A stretch of DNA of 64,000 nt, taken from assembly GCA_900319995.1 (NCBI GenBank), contig ONQO01000003.1, positions 39,989 to 103,988 on the forward strand, in the 5' to 3' direction. This DNA comes from an uncultured Bacteroidales bacterium. Its GTDB lineage: Bacteria; Bacteroidota; Bacteroidia; Bacteroidales; Paludibacteraceae. Both the position numbers and the translations under genes were made by a program. Below, one piece after another: positions 1 to 9,027 of the stretch (position 1 is the first letter of the stretch; every line of letters begins with the position of its first letter). The notes below the pieces were generated by a model. The model saw only the letters and a list, made by a program, of their open reading frames with translations, ran no database searches and had not been told where the DNA came from.

Positions 1-1684
1 AAGCATCTGTGCCGTTGGGAGTAAAATCCGACTGAGCTATGATCTTATTGTCGGTAGAAATATTAGTACTCAATGCCAAGTTAGCACTCGGTACACCAAT
101 AATATTCACAGCTGCTGAATATACGTCTCCATTGTATGCGCGGATAGTCGCGTTACCTGCTTGATCCGGAATATAAGTGCTTCCACTCATGTGACCAGCA
201 GCAGCCGGAGTAATTTCCCAGTTAAGTTCTGCCACCATATTTTGACCGTTTTGGTCTTTGGGAGTAACCGTCAAAGCGACACCTGCGCCACTTATTTGCG
301 CGATGGTAGCCGGAGCAGTCAAATCAATAGAGGTCAGCACGCTGACACCAGGAAGAAGAACACGGAATTCCCAGAAGGAATAAGCCCATTGAGTGCCACG
401 CTCTACACCTTGGAAGCGCACATAACGAGCTGTTTTATTAGCGTCTAAATCAATGGTTTGTTCATACGGGAATGGACCAGGAATATTTTGATTGCGGATT
501 TCTTTTACTGTTGTCCAAGCATCTCCGTCATCGCTTATCTGGATGTCAAATGACTTTCCCCAAGCACCTTCCCAAACAATTTGTATTGTGTTGAATATAC
601 GACGTTGTCCTAAATCAACTTGCCACCACTGGTCGTTCTTTTCTTCATCTGTCATAGGCGCGTCAGTAGAAGACCACCAACGATCACCGGTATTGCCATT
701 ATTCGCCAAGCCCGCATCATTACCAGATTTAGCAGAAGCGACACCGCCTTGACTCTGTAAAGCAAAGTTCACATCATAAATCTCTGTAGGTTCGGGATCC
801 GGATCAGGAGTAGGATCTACGCCACCTGCACATGCGGACAAACTCGTGAGTGGAACATCATTTAATGCACATTGCCAACGTCCACCCCAATCAGGATTAC
901 TCCATTGAATTGTAAAAGAAGTAGTTGCATTGGAATTTGTAAACGTTACAGAGAGTTCATCGTAAGCACTACCACCCTCGTCTGCACCAGCTTCTGCCGG
1001 ATAAGGCGAGTTACCACCTGCTATTACGTATAAATAGTCCAATTTTTTAGTAGCGCCATTAGCATAATTAGGCTTAATGGTCATTTTATACTCATTAGCA
1101 TTGCCCGTCGGTTCAAGGGACAAGAGAATACGTCCATTAGCATCTCCAAAATTTGGGTTGCCTTCGTGTCCAGTCGGGAAATCACAATAAAAAACGGGAT
1201 CAGGATCAGGAGTTGGATCTGGATCCGGAGTAGGATCACCACCGCCACCGGAGCATGCCTCAAGAGCACTTAAGTCTAAATTTTCCAAAGAACATTGCCA
1301 GCGGCCTGTCCATTCTGGATAACTCCATTGGATTGTCATAGTGCTTACGCCTCCGGTATATGTAAACGTTGCGGATAATTCATCTTCAACACTGGTTTCG
1401 TCAGTACCTGCTTCAATAGGATAAGGAGTAGTTGTTCCTCCATCACCAATAATAGCATACAAATAATCCAGTTTTTTGACATTACCGTTTGCAGCGTTTG
1501 GCTTAATGGATAACTGATACTCGTTGGCATTTCCTGTCGGTACGAGCGTCAACAAAATGCGTCCATTGGCGTCGCCAAAGTCAGCATTGTTTAAATGTCC
1601 CGTTGGAAAATCACAGTACTGGACTGCCCAGCTCATCACACTTGCGCAGAGGAGCGCAAAGAGTAAAGTTAATTTTTTTCTCAT
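1..1684 (-). CDS. Secreted protein with two internal repeats and an F5/8 type C (discoidin-like) domain, C-terminus cut by window edge
   Basis: An open frame runs from an ATG at 1684 off the left edge, so the C-terminus is missing. A signal peptide (MRKKLTLLFALLCASVMSWA) is followed by two tandem repeats of about 120 residues. Each starts with YCDFPTGH, holds FGDANGRILL and NANEY, and ends with W..RWQC.L; the repeats are joined by Pro-Asp linkers (PTPDPDP). A galactose-binding-like F5/8C domain follows (RWWSS, QWWQVDLG, FDIQISDDG, ARYVRF), then an Ig-like stretch (LTVTPKDQNG). F5/8C domains usually bind carbohydrate or surfaces, so an exported glycan-binding or adhesive role is inferred. It starts 22 bases after the stop of the next upstream gene and is probably co-transcribed with it. 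Confidence 0.85.
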   Translation of the reverse strand, partial: MRKKLTLLFALLCASVMSWAVQYCDFPTGHLNNADFGDANGRILLTLVPTGNANEYQLSIKPNAANGNVKKLDYLYAIIGDGGTTTPYPIEAGTDETSVEDELSATFTYTGGVSTMTIQWSYPEWTGRWQCSLENLDLSALEACSGGGGDPTPDPDPTPDPDPVFYCDFPTGHEGNPNFGDANGRILLSLEPTGNANEYKMTIKPNYANGATKKLDYLYVIAGGNSPYPAEAGADEGGSAYDELSVTFTNSNATTSFTIQWSNPDWGGRWQCALNDVPLTSLSACAGGVDPTPDPDPEPTEIYDVNFALQSQGGVASAKSGNDAGLANNGNTGDRWWSSTDAPMTDEEKNDQWWQVDLGQRRIFNTIQIVWEGAWGKSFDIQISDDGDAWTTVKEIRNQNIPGPFPYEQTIDLDANKTARYVRFQGVERGTQWAYSFWEFRVLLPGVSVLTSIDLTAPATIAQISGAGVALTVTPKDQNGQNMVAELNWEITPAAAGHMSGSTYIPDQAGNATIRAYNGDVYSAAVNIIGVPSANLALSTNISTDNKIIAQSDFTPNGTDA

Positions 1685-1706
1685 AATATTAGTTATTTTT
1701 GATTAG

Positions 1707-2582
1707 TTATTTGATTTCTGTTCCAAGGGCATTGTAACGGATGCCGTTCTTGATAACATACAACATTCCGTTCTCAATCACTTTACGCGTGCGCGATTCA
1801 TTATGGATAAAATCTAAAGCGCTGGGTTGCGGTTCTTCATTGCTTGCACCTACGGTATAACCGGTAATCTCGATACGCGCAGCGCCTCCGGCATATGCCA
1901 TGTAGAAGAATGTATCATTCAAGGTCTCGCCGTCCGTGAAAGTAGCCGTTGTTGTGAAACGCGCTACTCGCTCCTGCGCCGGCATCGTAGTAAATGCACC
2001 ATTGATACATACCTGCGGAACCGAACCAACGATGTCGCTCGACCAGGACAGTTCAAACGTCAGCGTAGCATCGGCATTACGGGTAATAGCCCAGTTGAAA
2101 GTTACATCAGCACCTGCACAAGTAACCACCTCAGAACCATGATAAGTAGCCGGCGTCAAGTCGCCTCCCGGCTGCGGGTCACCTCCCGGTTGCGGATCAT
2201 CGGGAATCTCACCTGTTCCATCCTCGAAATAGACTTGAAAATCATAACTGACTCCACCTGCTAATACGGACACAGCGGTTACTTTCTCCGTAAAAGCCGA
2301 CAGATACAAAATCATTCCTGCGCCGTCAATCACGTAGTCGCCCTCATTGAGCGTACAAGAAGAGATACCGGCAGGGAAATTCGTGTAGATACCCGGCGCA
2401 GCTGCAAAACCCGGTTGCTGAATGTTAATCACATTCTGACCAAAAGCAGCCGCGACCTTGTACTTATTGGCATAAGCGCCGTCTCCGGCTCCATCCGCCA
2501 AATAAGCAATGCTGCTCCAATCAACCGCAAAACTCATCATAGATGCACAAAGCAAAACTGAGAGTAATGATAACTTTTTCAT
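1707..2582 (-). CDS. Secreted Bacteroidales protein of unknown function with sorting-like C-terminal tail
   Basis: 291 residues. A clear signal peptide (MKKLSLLSVLLCASMMSFA) is followed by a beta-rich region, a Pro-Gly-Asp linker (two PQPGGD units near residues 130-145) and a second beta-rich domain with two cysteines. The C-terminus (RKVIENGMLYVIKNGIRYN then a short tail) resembles the ENG..YI..NG..YN..G endings common on Bacteroidales exported proteins. I read it as a possible sorting or anchoring signal; this is inference. It is the first gene of a two-gene operon with the F5/8C protein and has a good promoter about 180 bases upstream. No enzymatic motif is visible. Confidence 0.8.
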   Translation of the reverse strand: MKKLSLLSVLLCASMMSFAVDWSSIAYLADGAGDGAYANKYKVAAAFGQNVINIQQPGFAAAPGIYTNFPAGISSCTLNEGDYVIDGAGMILYLSAFTEKVTAVSVLAGGVSYDFQVYFEDGTGEIPDDPQPGGDPQPGGDLTPATYHGSEVVTCAGADVTFNWAITRNADATLTFELSWSSDIVGSVPQVCINGAFTTMPAQERVARFTTTATFTDGETLNDTFFYMAYAGGAARIEITGYTVGASNEEPQPSALDFIHNESRTRKVIENGMLYVIKNGIRYNALGTEIK

Positions 2583-2760
2583 ATGGATAAATTTTGATGT
2601 TATGTATTTTTGTTTACTTGACGTATTTTGTTACGCTCACAACAATGCAGCAATACCTGAAATAATCAGGTAACACCTGTCGTTTTCGTTTGTCTTTGAT
2701 GTTGGGAATTGCGCATTCATGGTCATTTCTTTTGTTTACTACAATTCTTAGAATTGCGGT

Positions 2761-2793
2761 GCAAAGTTACTGCTTTTTTCGCACATACACAAA
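2761..2793 (-). promoter_or_regulatory. Bacteroidota-type promoter for the secreted-protein operon
   Basis: On the minus strand TTTG is followed by 20 bases and TAACTTTGC. The predicted start site near 2754 leaves a leader of about 170 bases before the ATG at 2582. Confidence 0.75.
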
Positions 2794-2973
2794 CATTTTA
2801 TTATATTCTACGGCATAAAAGTACGTGAAAAACAGAACATTACTATTGATTTTCTGAATGTTACGATTTCTGACATCTTAAAAAAAGTACGTTTAAAGTA
2901 CCACCTAAGGACAAGTAACAACTTCCAAATTCTATCAGAAGGGCGAGTCAAACCCGCGCGTGACGTCCGCAAT

Positions 2974-3050
2974 GCGAACGAGATGCGAACGAGATTATCT
3001 GGTGATTGGCAGGTAGTTGGAAAGATAGTTGGAAGGGAATTGGCTTGTCA
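2974..3050. repeat. Degenerate 11-bp-period tandem repeat in a divergent intergenic region
   Basis: GCGAACGAGAT occurs twice in a row (2974-2995). TTGG then recurs at 3006, 3017, 3029 and 3040, i.e. spacings of 11, 12 and 11. The gap 2583-3170 otherwise holds only the two promoters; I see no gene in it. Confidence 0.6.
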
Positions 3051-3117
3051 AAAGAAGAGGAAAACGACGGAGAAAGAAAGGAGAAAGGCACATTTTAATT
3101 AAAAAATTAACTTTTTA

Positions 3118-3150
3118 TTTGCACATGTGGAAATTTTGTTGTAATTTTGC
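3118..3150 (+). promoter_or_regulatory. Promoter of the DUF6377 regulator gene
   Basis: TTTG (3118), 20 bases, TAATTTTGC (3142-3150). The start site would fall near 3156, which rules out the in-frame ATG at 3147 and supports ATG 3171. Confidence 0.75.
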
Positions 3151-3170
3151 AGCGTCAAAAATTACACATT

Positions 3171-4706
3171 ATGTACAAACGGTTATTTGTTCTTTGTTTT
3201 GTATCTGCTATGACCATCACAGCAGTTGCCATGTCCACATTAGATTCGCTACTGACTGTTTTTTATGATGAAGTGAGCCAGACATCGGTCTATTGCGAAC
3301 GCCACCAACGAAAGATTGATTCGCTATGTCATATACGTCCGATGACGCATGCTTTGGAGATTCAAATAGCGCGCGAGTATCAATATTTTCAAAGTGATAG
3401 CGCGCGTGTGTGGTATATGCGACTGATGAATGCCGAAGAGCCCTATCGCACGCAGGCATACACAGGACTTGTCCAATTGGCTTCCTCTATAGGCAAATAT
3501 GCCGACGGCATGATTCTTCTACCAGACATAAAGGAGACGCCAGACAGTCTTCGTGTCAACTGGATAGAAGCGATATGGCGTTTGCATACAGAAGCATTAG
3601 CCAATACAGAAATACCGGCTTTGCGTGAGCAATTGGCCACAACGGCACAATTTTACTACGACTCGTTGCTACGTGAGATGGACAGCCAGGCTCCATACTC
3701 CGTATCTATCCGTTTGAGACGCAACATCTTATCTGCGATTGATTCTGGCGATATAGACGAAGCTCTTCTTATAAACGATTCCATTTTGAGCCGAGTTCCC
3801 GAATGGTCCCATCCTTTTGCCATCGAAGCATACAACCGCTCAACGCTCTATGAGCGAAAGGGCGAAAGTCGAAAACGTTTGGAGTGGTTAGTCCGGTCAG
3901 CCATAGCAGATGTGCGATGCGGCATCACGGATAACGGTTCCTGCTGGTTGGTAGCCAAAGAATGCTACGAATCCGGAGACCTTGAACGAGCCTATCATTT
4001 CAGCAATTATTCACTCACGAACGCGTCCTTTTTTAATGCTCCGACTCGATTCATCCAGACCTATTCGCTCGGGCACAACATATCCAACAGCTACGAGCAA
4101 CGTTTACAAAAATCGTCAGCCATACTCACTATTGCACTTATTGCATTAGCAGTCGTGTTAGCGATAGTAATCATCGCCGTTCTGTTCGCGTGGCGTCAAA
4201 ACAGACGTCTCCATTCTCTCAACCGTGAGATGAACAGTATGAACGAGCAGTTGCGTTCCATCAACCGCCAATTGCGCGATTCAGACAAAGTAAAAGAACA
4301 GTATATCTGTCGGTATTTAGAGGTATATAGCGATTATATTCGTCGCCTGACAACGATGGCGCGCAAAGCAGGCGAGAAAGATTCTGCTGCCTTTATGGAC
4401 CGCGAGATGGAGAATTTCTACCGTTCTTTTGACGACACTTTTCTGTCGCTATACGGTTCCTTTGTACAGGATTTCAATGCCTTACTCAAGCCTGAATCGC
4501 GTATTACACCCAAGCCTGGTGAGCGCATGACGGTGGAGATGCGGATCTTCGCGCTTATCCTGTTAGGCATTACCAGTTCTGCAAAAATAGCCGAGTTGCT
4601 GTGCTATAGTCCGAACACCATCAGCAACTACCGTGTAAAGATGAAAAATGCCGCCGCCGGAAACAGGGATACCTTTGAAGACCGAGTCCGCCAAATAGGA
4701 AATTGA
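3171..4706 (+). CDS. DUF6377-type membrane-anchored transcriptional regulator with C-terminal HTH
   Basis: 511 residues from ATG 3171. Order: signal sequence (1-20), helical TPR-like region expected outside the cytoplasm (about 20-310), one strong membrane helix (about 320-345, ILTIALIALAVVLAIVI), a coiled coil (350-385), then a cytoplasmic part ending in a LuxR-like helix-turn-helix (about 455-490: GITSSAKIAELLCYSPNTI, then SNYRVKM). This layout matches the Bacteroidota DUF6377 family, thought to sense an extracytoplasmic signal and act on DNA from the membrane; the signal is unknown. It is divergent from the secreted-protein operon at 2582, so control of those genes is a reasonable guess, not shown by the sequence. 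Confidence 0.8.
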   Translation: MYKRLFVLCFVSAMTITAVAMSTLDSLLTVFYDEVSQTSVYCERHQRKIDSLCHIRPMTHALEIQIAREYQYFQSDSARVWYMRLMNAEEPYRTQAYTGLVQLASSIGKYADGMILLPDIKETPDSLRVNWIEAIWRLHTEALANTEIPALREQLATTAQFYYDSLLREMDSQAPYSVSIRLRRNILSAIDSGDIDEALLINDSILSRVPEWSHPFAIEAYNRSTLYERKGESRKRLEWLVRSAIADVRCGITDNGSCWLVAKECYESGDLERAYHFSNYSLTNASFFNAPTRFIQTYSLGHNISNSYEQRLQKSSAILTIALIALAVVLAIVIIAVLFAWRQNRRLHSLNREMNSMNEQLRSINRQLRDSDKVKEQYICRYLEVYSDYIRRLTTMARKAGEKDSAAFMDREMENFYRSFDDTFLSLYGSFVQDFNALLKPESRITPKPGERMTVEMRIFALILLGITSSAKIAELLCYSPNTISNYRVKMKNAAAGNRDTFEDRVRQIGN

Positions 4707-4735
4707 AGAAAAAAGGGAGAAAAGTGTCATACACT

Positions 4736-4768
4736 CTTGTGTATGTCATTTTTTTTTTGTACCTTTGC
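4736..4768 (+). promoter_or_regulatory. Promoter for the nuclease/DUF4290/prs gene group
   Basis: CTTG, 20 bases, TACCTTTGC (4760-4768). It lies downstream of an in-frame ATG at 4737, so the true start is ATG 4803. Confidence 0.7.
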
Positions 4769-4802
4769 AGCCGATTTGGAAAACAACACTAAGTTACATA
4801 TT

Positions 4803-5864
4803 ATGAAACACACAATTAAGTATGTAGTAGCGGCTATGCTGATGCTTGCCGTTACAGCGAAAGCGCAGCAGCAACAATATGTCCGCTGCATTGCATTCTA
4901 CAATTTGGAAAACCTGTTCGACACCATTCATGATGAGGGCAAGAACGATTATGAGTACCTTCCTGACGGAGGTATGAAATGGACGTCCATGAAGTACGAG
5001 CACAAAATCAAGAATATGGCATATGCCGTTTCTCAATTGGGCACGGACTATGACCCGCGCGGAGCCGCTTGTATCGGTGTGGCAGAGGTAGAGAATATCG
5101 GTTGTCTGGAGGACTTGTGCGCAGAGGCAAATAGCAAGTATGGTCGCCGGCTCAAACCTATTCTGTTAGAAGGTCCGGACAGACGAGGCGTGGATGTCGG
5201 TTTCCTGTATGACACCATCATGTTCAAGCCGGCGCATGTAGCCGGTTATGAGTTAAAAGCTCATTATGCGGACGGCGGCGAAATCAAGACGCGACTTCAA
5301 CTGCTTGTGTCCGGATATCTAATGGGCGACGGCAAGCCGGAGAAGATTCACATGATTACGAACCACTGGCCGAGCCGCTATGGCGGAGAGCTATCTTCCC
5401 GTCCGGGTCGCGACACAGCAGCCATGCTCTGCATGCATATATGCGACTCTATTTATCAAAAAGAGCCGAAAGCCAAAATCATCATTATGGGTGATTTGAA
5501 CGATGATCCGGACAATCATTCCTGCAAAGAGGTCATCAAAGCCCGCAAAAAACCGATACAAGTGGAAGAACAAGGATTCTACAACACGATGTGGGTACAT
5601 CTTTCCAACGGAACGGGCACACTGTTCTACAACGGCGGATGGAATCTGTTCGACCAAATCATCATCTCTGAGCCGCTGCTGAACGAAGACAAGAACAGCG
5701 GCAAATGGGCATACTGGAAATCGCAGGTATTCAACAAACCCTTCCTAACCGTTCAAGAGGGTAAAGACAAAGGAGCTCCACTCCGTACTCACAAGGCAGG
5801 CGTATGGCAGGACGGCTACGGAGATCACTTCCCAACAATGATTTATCTCATTAGGAAGAAATAA
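4803..5864 (+). CDS. Exported endonuclease/exonuclease/phosphatase family protein
   Basis: 353 residues with an N-terminal signal peptide ending near AKA. Motifs of the EEP (DNase I-like) fold appear in order: FYNLENLFD (metal-binding Glu/Asn), AEVEN, NHWPSRYGG, MGDLNDDPD and the C-terminal GDHFP with catalytic His. Members hydrolyse phosphodiesters of nucleic acids, sugars or lipids; the substrate cannot be told here. The signal peptide suggests periplasmic action. The start at 4803 was chosen because the promoter -7 box lies at 4760-4768. The DUF4290 gene follows after 25 bases. Confidence 0.85.
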   Translation: MKHTIKYVVAAMLMLAVTAKAQQQQYVRCIAFYNLENLFDTIHDEGKNDYEYLPDGGMKWTSMKYEHKIKNMAYAVSQLGTDYDPRGAACIGVAEVENIGCLEDLCAEANSKYGRRLKPILLEGPDRRGVDVGFLYDTIMFKPAHVAGYELKAHYADGGEIKTRLQLLVSGYLMGDGKPEKIHMITNHWPSRYGGELSSRPGRDTAAMLCMHICDSIYQKEPKAKIIIMGDLNDDPDNHSCKEVIKARKKPIQVEEQGFYNTMWVHLSNGTGTLFYNGGWNLFDQIIISEPLLNEDKNSGKWAYWKSQVFNKPFLTVQEGKDKGAPLRTHKAGVWQDGYGDHFPTMIYLIRKK

Positions 5865-5889
5865 AGACCAATAATAAGATAGTAATATT

Positions 5890-6204
5890 ATGACATTACA
5901 ATTAAACCGCAATACGGCGCCAATCCGAATGCGCAATTACGGGCGCATCGTGCAGGACATGGTCAAATACGCCACGACGCTGGAACCGGGTATTGAGCGT
6001 GATTCATTAGAAGTGTATATCGCTCATTGTATGCGTCAACGCAACATGGTATGGAACCGGGACCAAGAAGCCGGCGTGCAGCGAGTACGGGAAGACATCA
6101 TGCGTCTCTCGAACGGAGAACTCAAATGCTCATCACCCGCTTTTGAGCGTTTCATGACCCAACCGAATGCCTCTATCTCAGGGCTGAAGAAAAAGAAAAA
6201 ATAA
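5890..6204 (+). CDS. DUF4290-like small protein
   Basis: 104 residues. The N-terminus (RMRNYGRIVQDMVKYA, then ERDSLEVYIAHCM) resembles the start of the Bacteroidota DUF4290 family (usually near 180-200 residues). The protein is therefore short for the family and ends in a poly-lysine tail (LKKKKK). Function unknown. It lies 25 bases after the nuclease gene and 6 bases before prs, so it is probably in one operon with both. Confidence 0.55.
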   Translation: MTLQLNRNTAPIRMRNYGRIVQDMVKYATTLEPGIERDSLEVYIAHCMRQRNMVWNRDQEAGVQRVREDIMRLSNGELKCSSPAFERFMTQPNASISGLKKKKK

Positions 6205-6210
6205 TTTTCT

Positions 6211-7170
6211 ATGGAAACGAACAATCAGTTCAAGATTTTTGCCGGATCGAAAGGTGAAGCTCTCGCCCAACGCATCTGCACCGAATTGGGGTGCCAGTTA
6301 GGCAAATTATGCATCGACCGGTTTTCGGATGGTGAGTTTTGTACCTATTTCGAGGAGTCCGTTCGCGGGCAATCAGTCTATCTGGTTCAACCCACTTGCC
6401 CATCGAGCGACAATCTTATGGAGCTTCTGCTTATGATTGATGCCGCCAAACGTGCCAGCGCGTACAAAGTGATAGCCGTTATTCCCTATTTCGGTTGGGC
6501 TCGTCAGGACAGGAAGGACAAACCGCGTGTATCCATCGGCGCCAAGTTGGTGGCAAACATGCTTCAGACCGCGGGTGCCGACCGCGTCATCACCGTGGAC
6601 CTGCACGCCGACCAAATACAAGGGTTCTTCGACATTCCAGTTGACCATATTTACGGGTCCAATGTGCTTGCTCCGTATATAGCCAACCTCAACCTGAAGA
6701 AACTGATTGTAGCCTCGCCCGATGTGGGAGGTTCCAAACGTGCGTCCAATTTTGCCAAAAAGTTACACACCATGACAGACAGGGAAGTTCCTATGGTCAT
6801 TTGTTACAAGAACCGCCCGGACTTCAACAAAGTGTCTGAAATCCGTGTATTGGGTGACGTGTATGGCAAGGATGTTGTACTATATGATGACATAGCCGAC
6901 ACGGCAGGTACGCTATGCAAGGCAGCAGAAGTGATGACAGCAGCCGGCGCCAAATCAGTACGCGCAGTAGTGACACACGGTGTGCTCAGCGGCAATGCAT
7001 GCCAGCGGATAGACGAATCCTCCTTGGAAGAGTTGATATGCACCGACTCCATTCCATTCAATCTTAACTGCTGCTCCAAGTTGCATGTAGAGAGTCTGGC
7101 TATACCTATCGCCGAGACTATCCGTGCCATCCAAAACCATACCAGTGTTAGTGAAATGAATATCAGATGA
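6211..7170 (+). CDS. prs: Ribose-phosphate pyrophosphokinase (PRPP synthetase)
   Basis: 319 residues, the usual length. It makes 5-phosphoribosyl diphosphate from ribose 5-phosphate and ATP for nucleotide, His and Trp synthesis in the cytoplasm. Visible motifs: the N-terminal SKGEALAQ region, FSDGE, DLHADQIQGFFDIPVDH (catalytic/flexible region) and the PRPP-binding loop LYDDIADTAGT near residues 220-230. The stop overlaps the start of the M28 gene by 4 bases, implying translational coupling. Confidence 0.95.
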   Translation: METNNQFKIFAGSKGEALAQRICTELGCQLGKLCIDRFSDGEFCTYFEESVRGQSVYLVQPTCPSSDNLMELLLMIDAAKRASAYKVIAVIPYFGWARQDRKDKPRVSIGAKLVANMLQTAGADRVITVDLHADQIQGFFDIPVDHIYGSNVLAPYIANLNLKKLIVASPDVGGSKRASNFAKKLHTMTDREVPMVICYKNRPDFNKVSEIRVLGDVYGKDVVLYDDIADTAGTLCKAAEVMTAAGAKSVRAVVTHGVLSGNACQRIDESSLEELICTDSIPFNLNCCSKLHVESLAIPIAETIRAIQNHTSVSEMNIR

Positions 7171-8198
7171 TACAGACGAAAGAAAGTAAAAAATGTTTGA
7201 GCATAGCAGTTCTGTGCCTTATTTTGTTTGCTGCCTGCTCTCCCAAATCCAAGACAGAAACCCGTCCTTCCTTCAACGCCGATTCCGCCTATGCCTATAC
7301 CGAGGCGCAAATGGCATTCGGTCCTCGTGTTCCCAATAGTGCAGCGCATATGCGATGCGCCGTATGGTTGATTGAAAAATTGCGGGCTTGCGGTGCAGAA
7401 GTGGAATTACAAAAAGGTTTTATGCCTGATTATCGAGGCAATAACCAGCAGATTTACAATATCATAGGGCATTTTAGAGTTGCTAATTCTAACCGTCCTC
7501 GTATATTGCTGGCTGCACACTATGACACACGTCCATGGTGTGACGAGGAAGAGCTACAATCAGACCGCACATACAATGTGCCCGGAGCCAACGATGGCGC
7601 ATCCGGAGTGGGTGTCTTACTTGAAGTTGCCCGCCAACTCGGACTAAAAGCCAGCAGCCAGCAGTTAACCGCTAATGTGGACATCATCTTCTTCGACTGC
7701 GAAGACTCTGGCACGCCCCGTTTCTACACCGGAATGGAACGCGAGCACACATGGTGTCTTGGCTCACAACTATGGGCGACCACTTACGCAAACATGTCAG
7801 ACGAATCCGGTCTGTCTTCCGACTCTGAAACGAAGCAACCAGTGAAGCCCACTTACCAATTCGGCATTTTGCTTGACATGGTGGGAGCACCTGATGCCGT
7901 TTTCCCATTGGAATACTTCTCCACACGTTATGCGCAGAACTACCAGCAACAGATTTGGCGCAAGGCCGGACAGTTAGGACATGGTTCTCTTTTCGTCAAC
8001 AAACAGGCCTCGCCCATTACCGATGATCACTATTATATCAACACGATTGCCGGTATTCCATGCGTGGACATTATTCACTATAACATGAATAGCGCCACCG
8101 GATTTGCCTCCTGGTGGCATACGCGGCAGGATAATATGGATAATATCTCCCGTTCAACCCTTCAGGCTGTGGGAGAGGTGGTCATGAGCCAACTTTAA
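7167..8198 (+). CDS. M28-family zinc peptidase / glutaminyl-cyclase-like lipoprotein
   Basis: 343 residues. A lipoprotein signal ends in LFAAC, so the mature protein is probably lipid-anchored. GPRVPNS, AAHYDTRPW (His and Asp ligands), GANDGASGVG (bridging Asp), FFDCEDSG (acidic residues) and TDDHYY (His) match the M28 family. The subgroup resembles Bacteroidota glutaminyl-peptide cyclotransferases, which turn N-terminal Gln into pyroglutamate on exported proteins. An aminopeptidase role cannot be excluded. It overlaps prs by 4 bases. Confidence 0.8.
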   Translation: MIQTKESKKCLSIAVLCLILFAACSPKSKTETRPSFNADSAYAYTEAQMAFGPRVPNSAAHMRCAVWLIEKLRACGAEVELQKGFMPDYRGNNQQIYNIIGHFRVANSNRPRILLAAHYDTRPWCDEEELQSDRTYNVPGANDGASGVGVLLEVARQLGLKASSQQLTANVDIIFFDCEDSGTPRFYTGMEREHTWCLGSQLWATTYANMSDESGLSSDSETKQPVKPTYQFGILLDMVGAPDAVFPLEYFSTRYAQNYQQQIWRKAGQLGHGSLFVNKQASPITDDHYYINTIAGIPCVDIIHYNMNSATGFASWWHTRQDNMDNISRSTLQAVGEVVMSQL

Positions 8199-8221
8199 AA
8201 ATTGTAATCACTTTGTAACGA

Positions 8222-8971
8222 ATGAATAAACTACTTGAAATAAAAGACCTTCATGCGTCCATCGGCGGCAAAGAGATTCTCAAAGGCGTCAACCTCGTCA
8301 TCAACGAAGGCGAAGTGCACGCTATCATGGGTCCCAACGGCGCCGGCAAGTCAACACTAAGCGCTGTGCTGACAGGTAATCCTGCCTATGAAGTGACGAG
8401 CGGAGAAGTTTATCTGCGCGGAGAAAACCTGCTGGCTATGGAGCCCGAAGTACGCGCACGCGCAGGCGTGTTCCTTTCTTTTCAATATCCCGTAGAGATA
8501 CCCGGCGTCAGTATGACTAATTTCATGCGCACAGCTCTTAATGAGAAGCGAAAATACGAAGGTAAGACAGAATTATCCGCGCGTGAGTTTCTGGCTTTGA
8601 TGCGCGAGAAGAAAAAAATGCTCGAACTGCCCGACAAACTCAATAATCGTTCTGTAAATGAGGGTTTTTCAGGTGGAGAGAAGAAGAAAAACGAGATCTT
8701 CCAGATGGCGATGTTGGAGCCGTGTCTGGCTATTCTCGATGAGACAGACAGTGGTTTGGATATAGACGCGTTGCGCATCGTGGCAGAAGGTGTAAACCGT
8801 TTGAAAAGCCCGGAGAATGCATCCATCGTCATTACCCACTACCAGCGGTTGCTGGATTATATTGTGCCGGATTTTGTACACGTCCTCGCGGATGGCAAGA
8901 TCGTCAAAACAGGCGATAAGAGCTTAGCCCTTGAGCTGGAAGAAAAGGGATATGAAGGAATTGAGAATTGA
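8222..8971 (+). CDS. sufC: Fe-S cluster assembly ATPase SufC
   Basis: 249 residues, normal for SufC. ABC ATPase motifs: Walker A GPNGAGKS, signature region [14 protein letters not shown], Walker [15 protein letters not shown], the SufC-specific DETDSGLD. It powers the SufBD-type scaffold that builds Fe-S clusters. The last residues (EGIEN) and the stop codon are supplied by the first two units of a 7-bp tandem array, so the C-terminus differs from the usual family ending. No sufB or sufS is visible nearby; only a short SufD-like gene follows. Confidence 0.95.
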   Translation: MNKLLEIKDLHASIGGKEILKGVNLVINEGEVHAIMGPNGAGKSTLSAVLTGNPAYEVTSGEVYLRGENLLAMEPEVRARAGVFLSFQYPVEIPGVSMTNFMRTALNEKRKYEGKTELSAREFLALMREKKKMLELPDKLNNRSVNEGFSGGEKKKNEIFQMAMLEPCLAILDETDSGLDIDALRIVAEGVNRLKSPENASIVITHYQRLLDYIVPDFVHVLADGKIVKTGDKSLALELEEKGYEGIEN

Positions 8972-9027
8972 GAATTGAGAATTGAGAATTGAGAATTGAG
9001 AGTTGAGAATTGAGAATTGAGAGTTGA
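8958..9027. repeat. Array of ten 7-bp units (GAATTGA) at the sufC/sufD-like junction
   Basis: Ten contiguous heptamers, eight GAATTGA and two GAGTTGA (9000 and 9021). The array contains the sufC stop (8969-8971) and the TTG that opens the downstream frame (9017). In this orientation the unit puts TGA in every frame within 21 bases. Confidence 0.95.
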
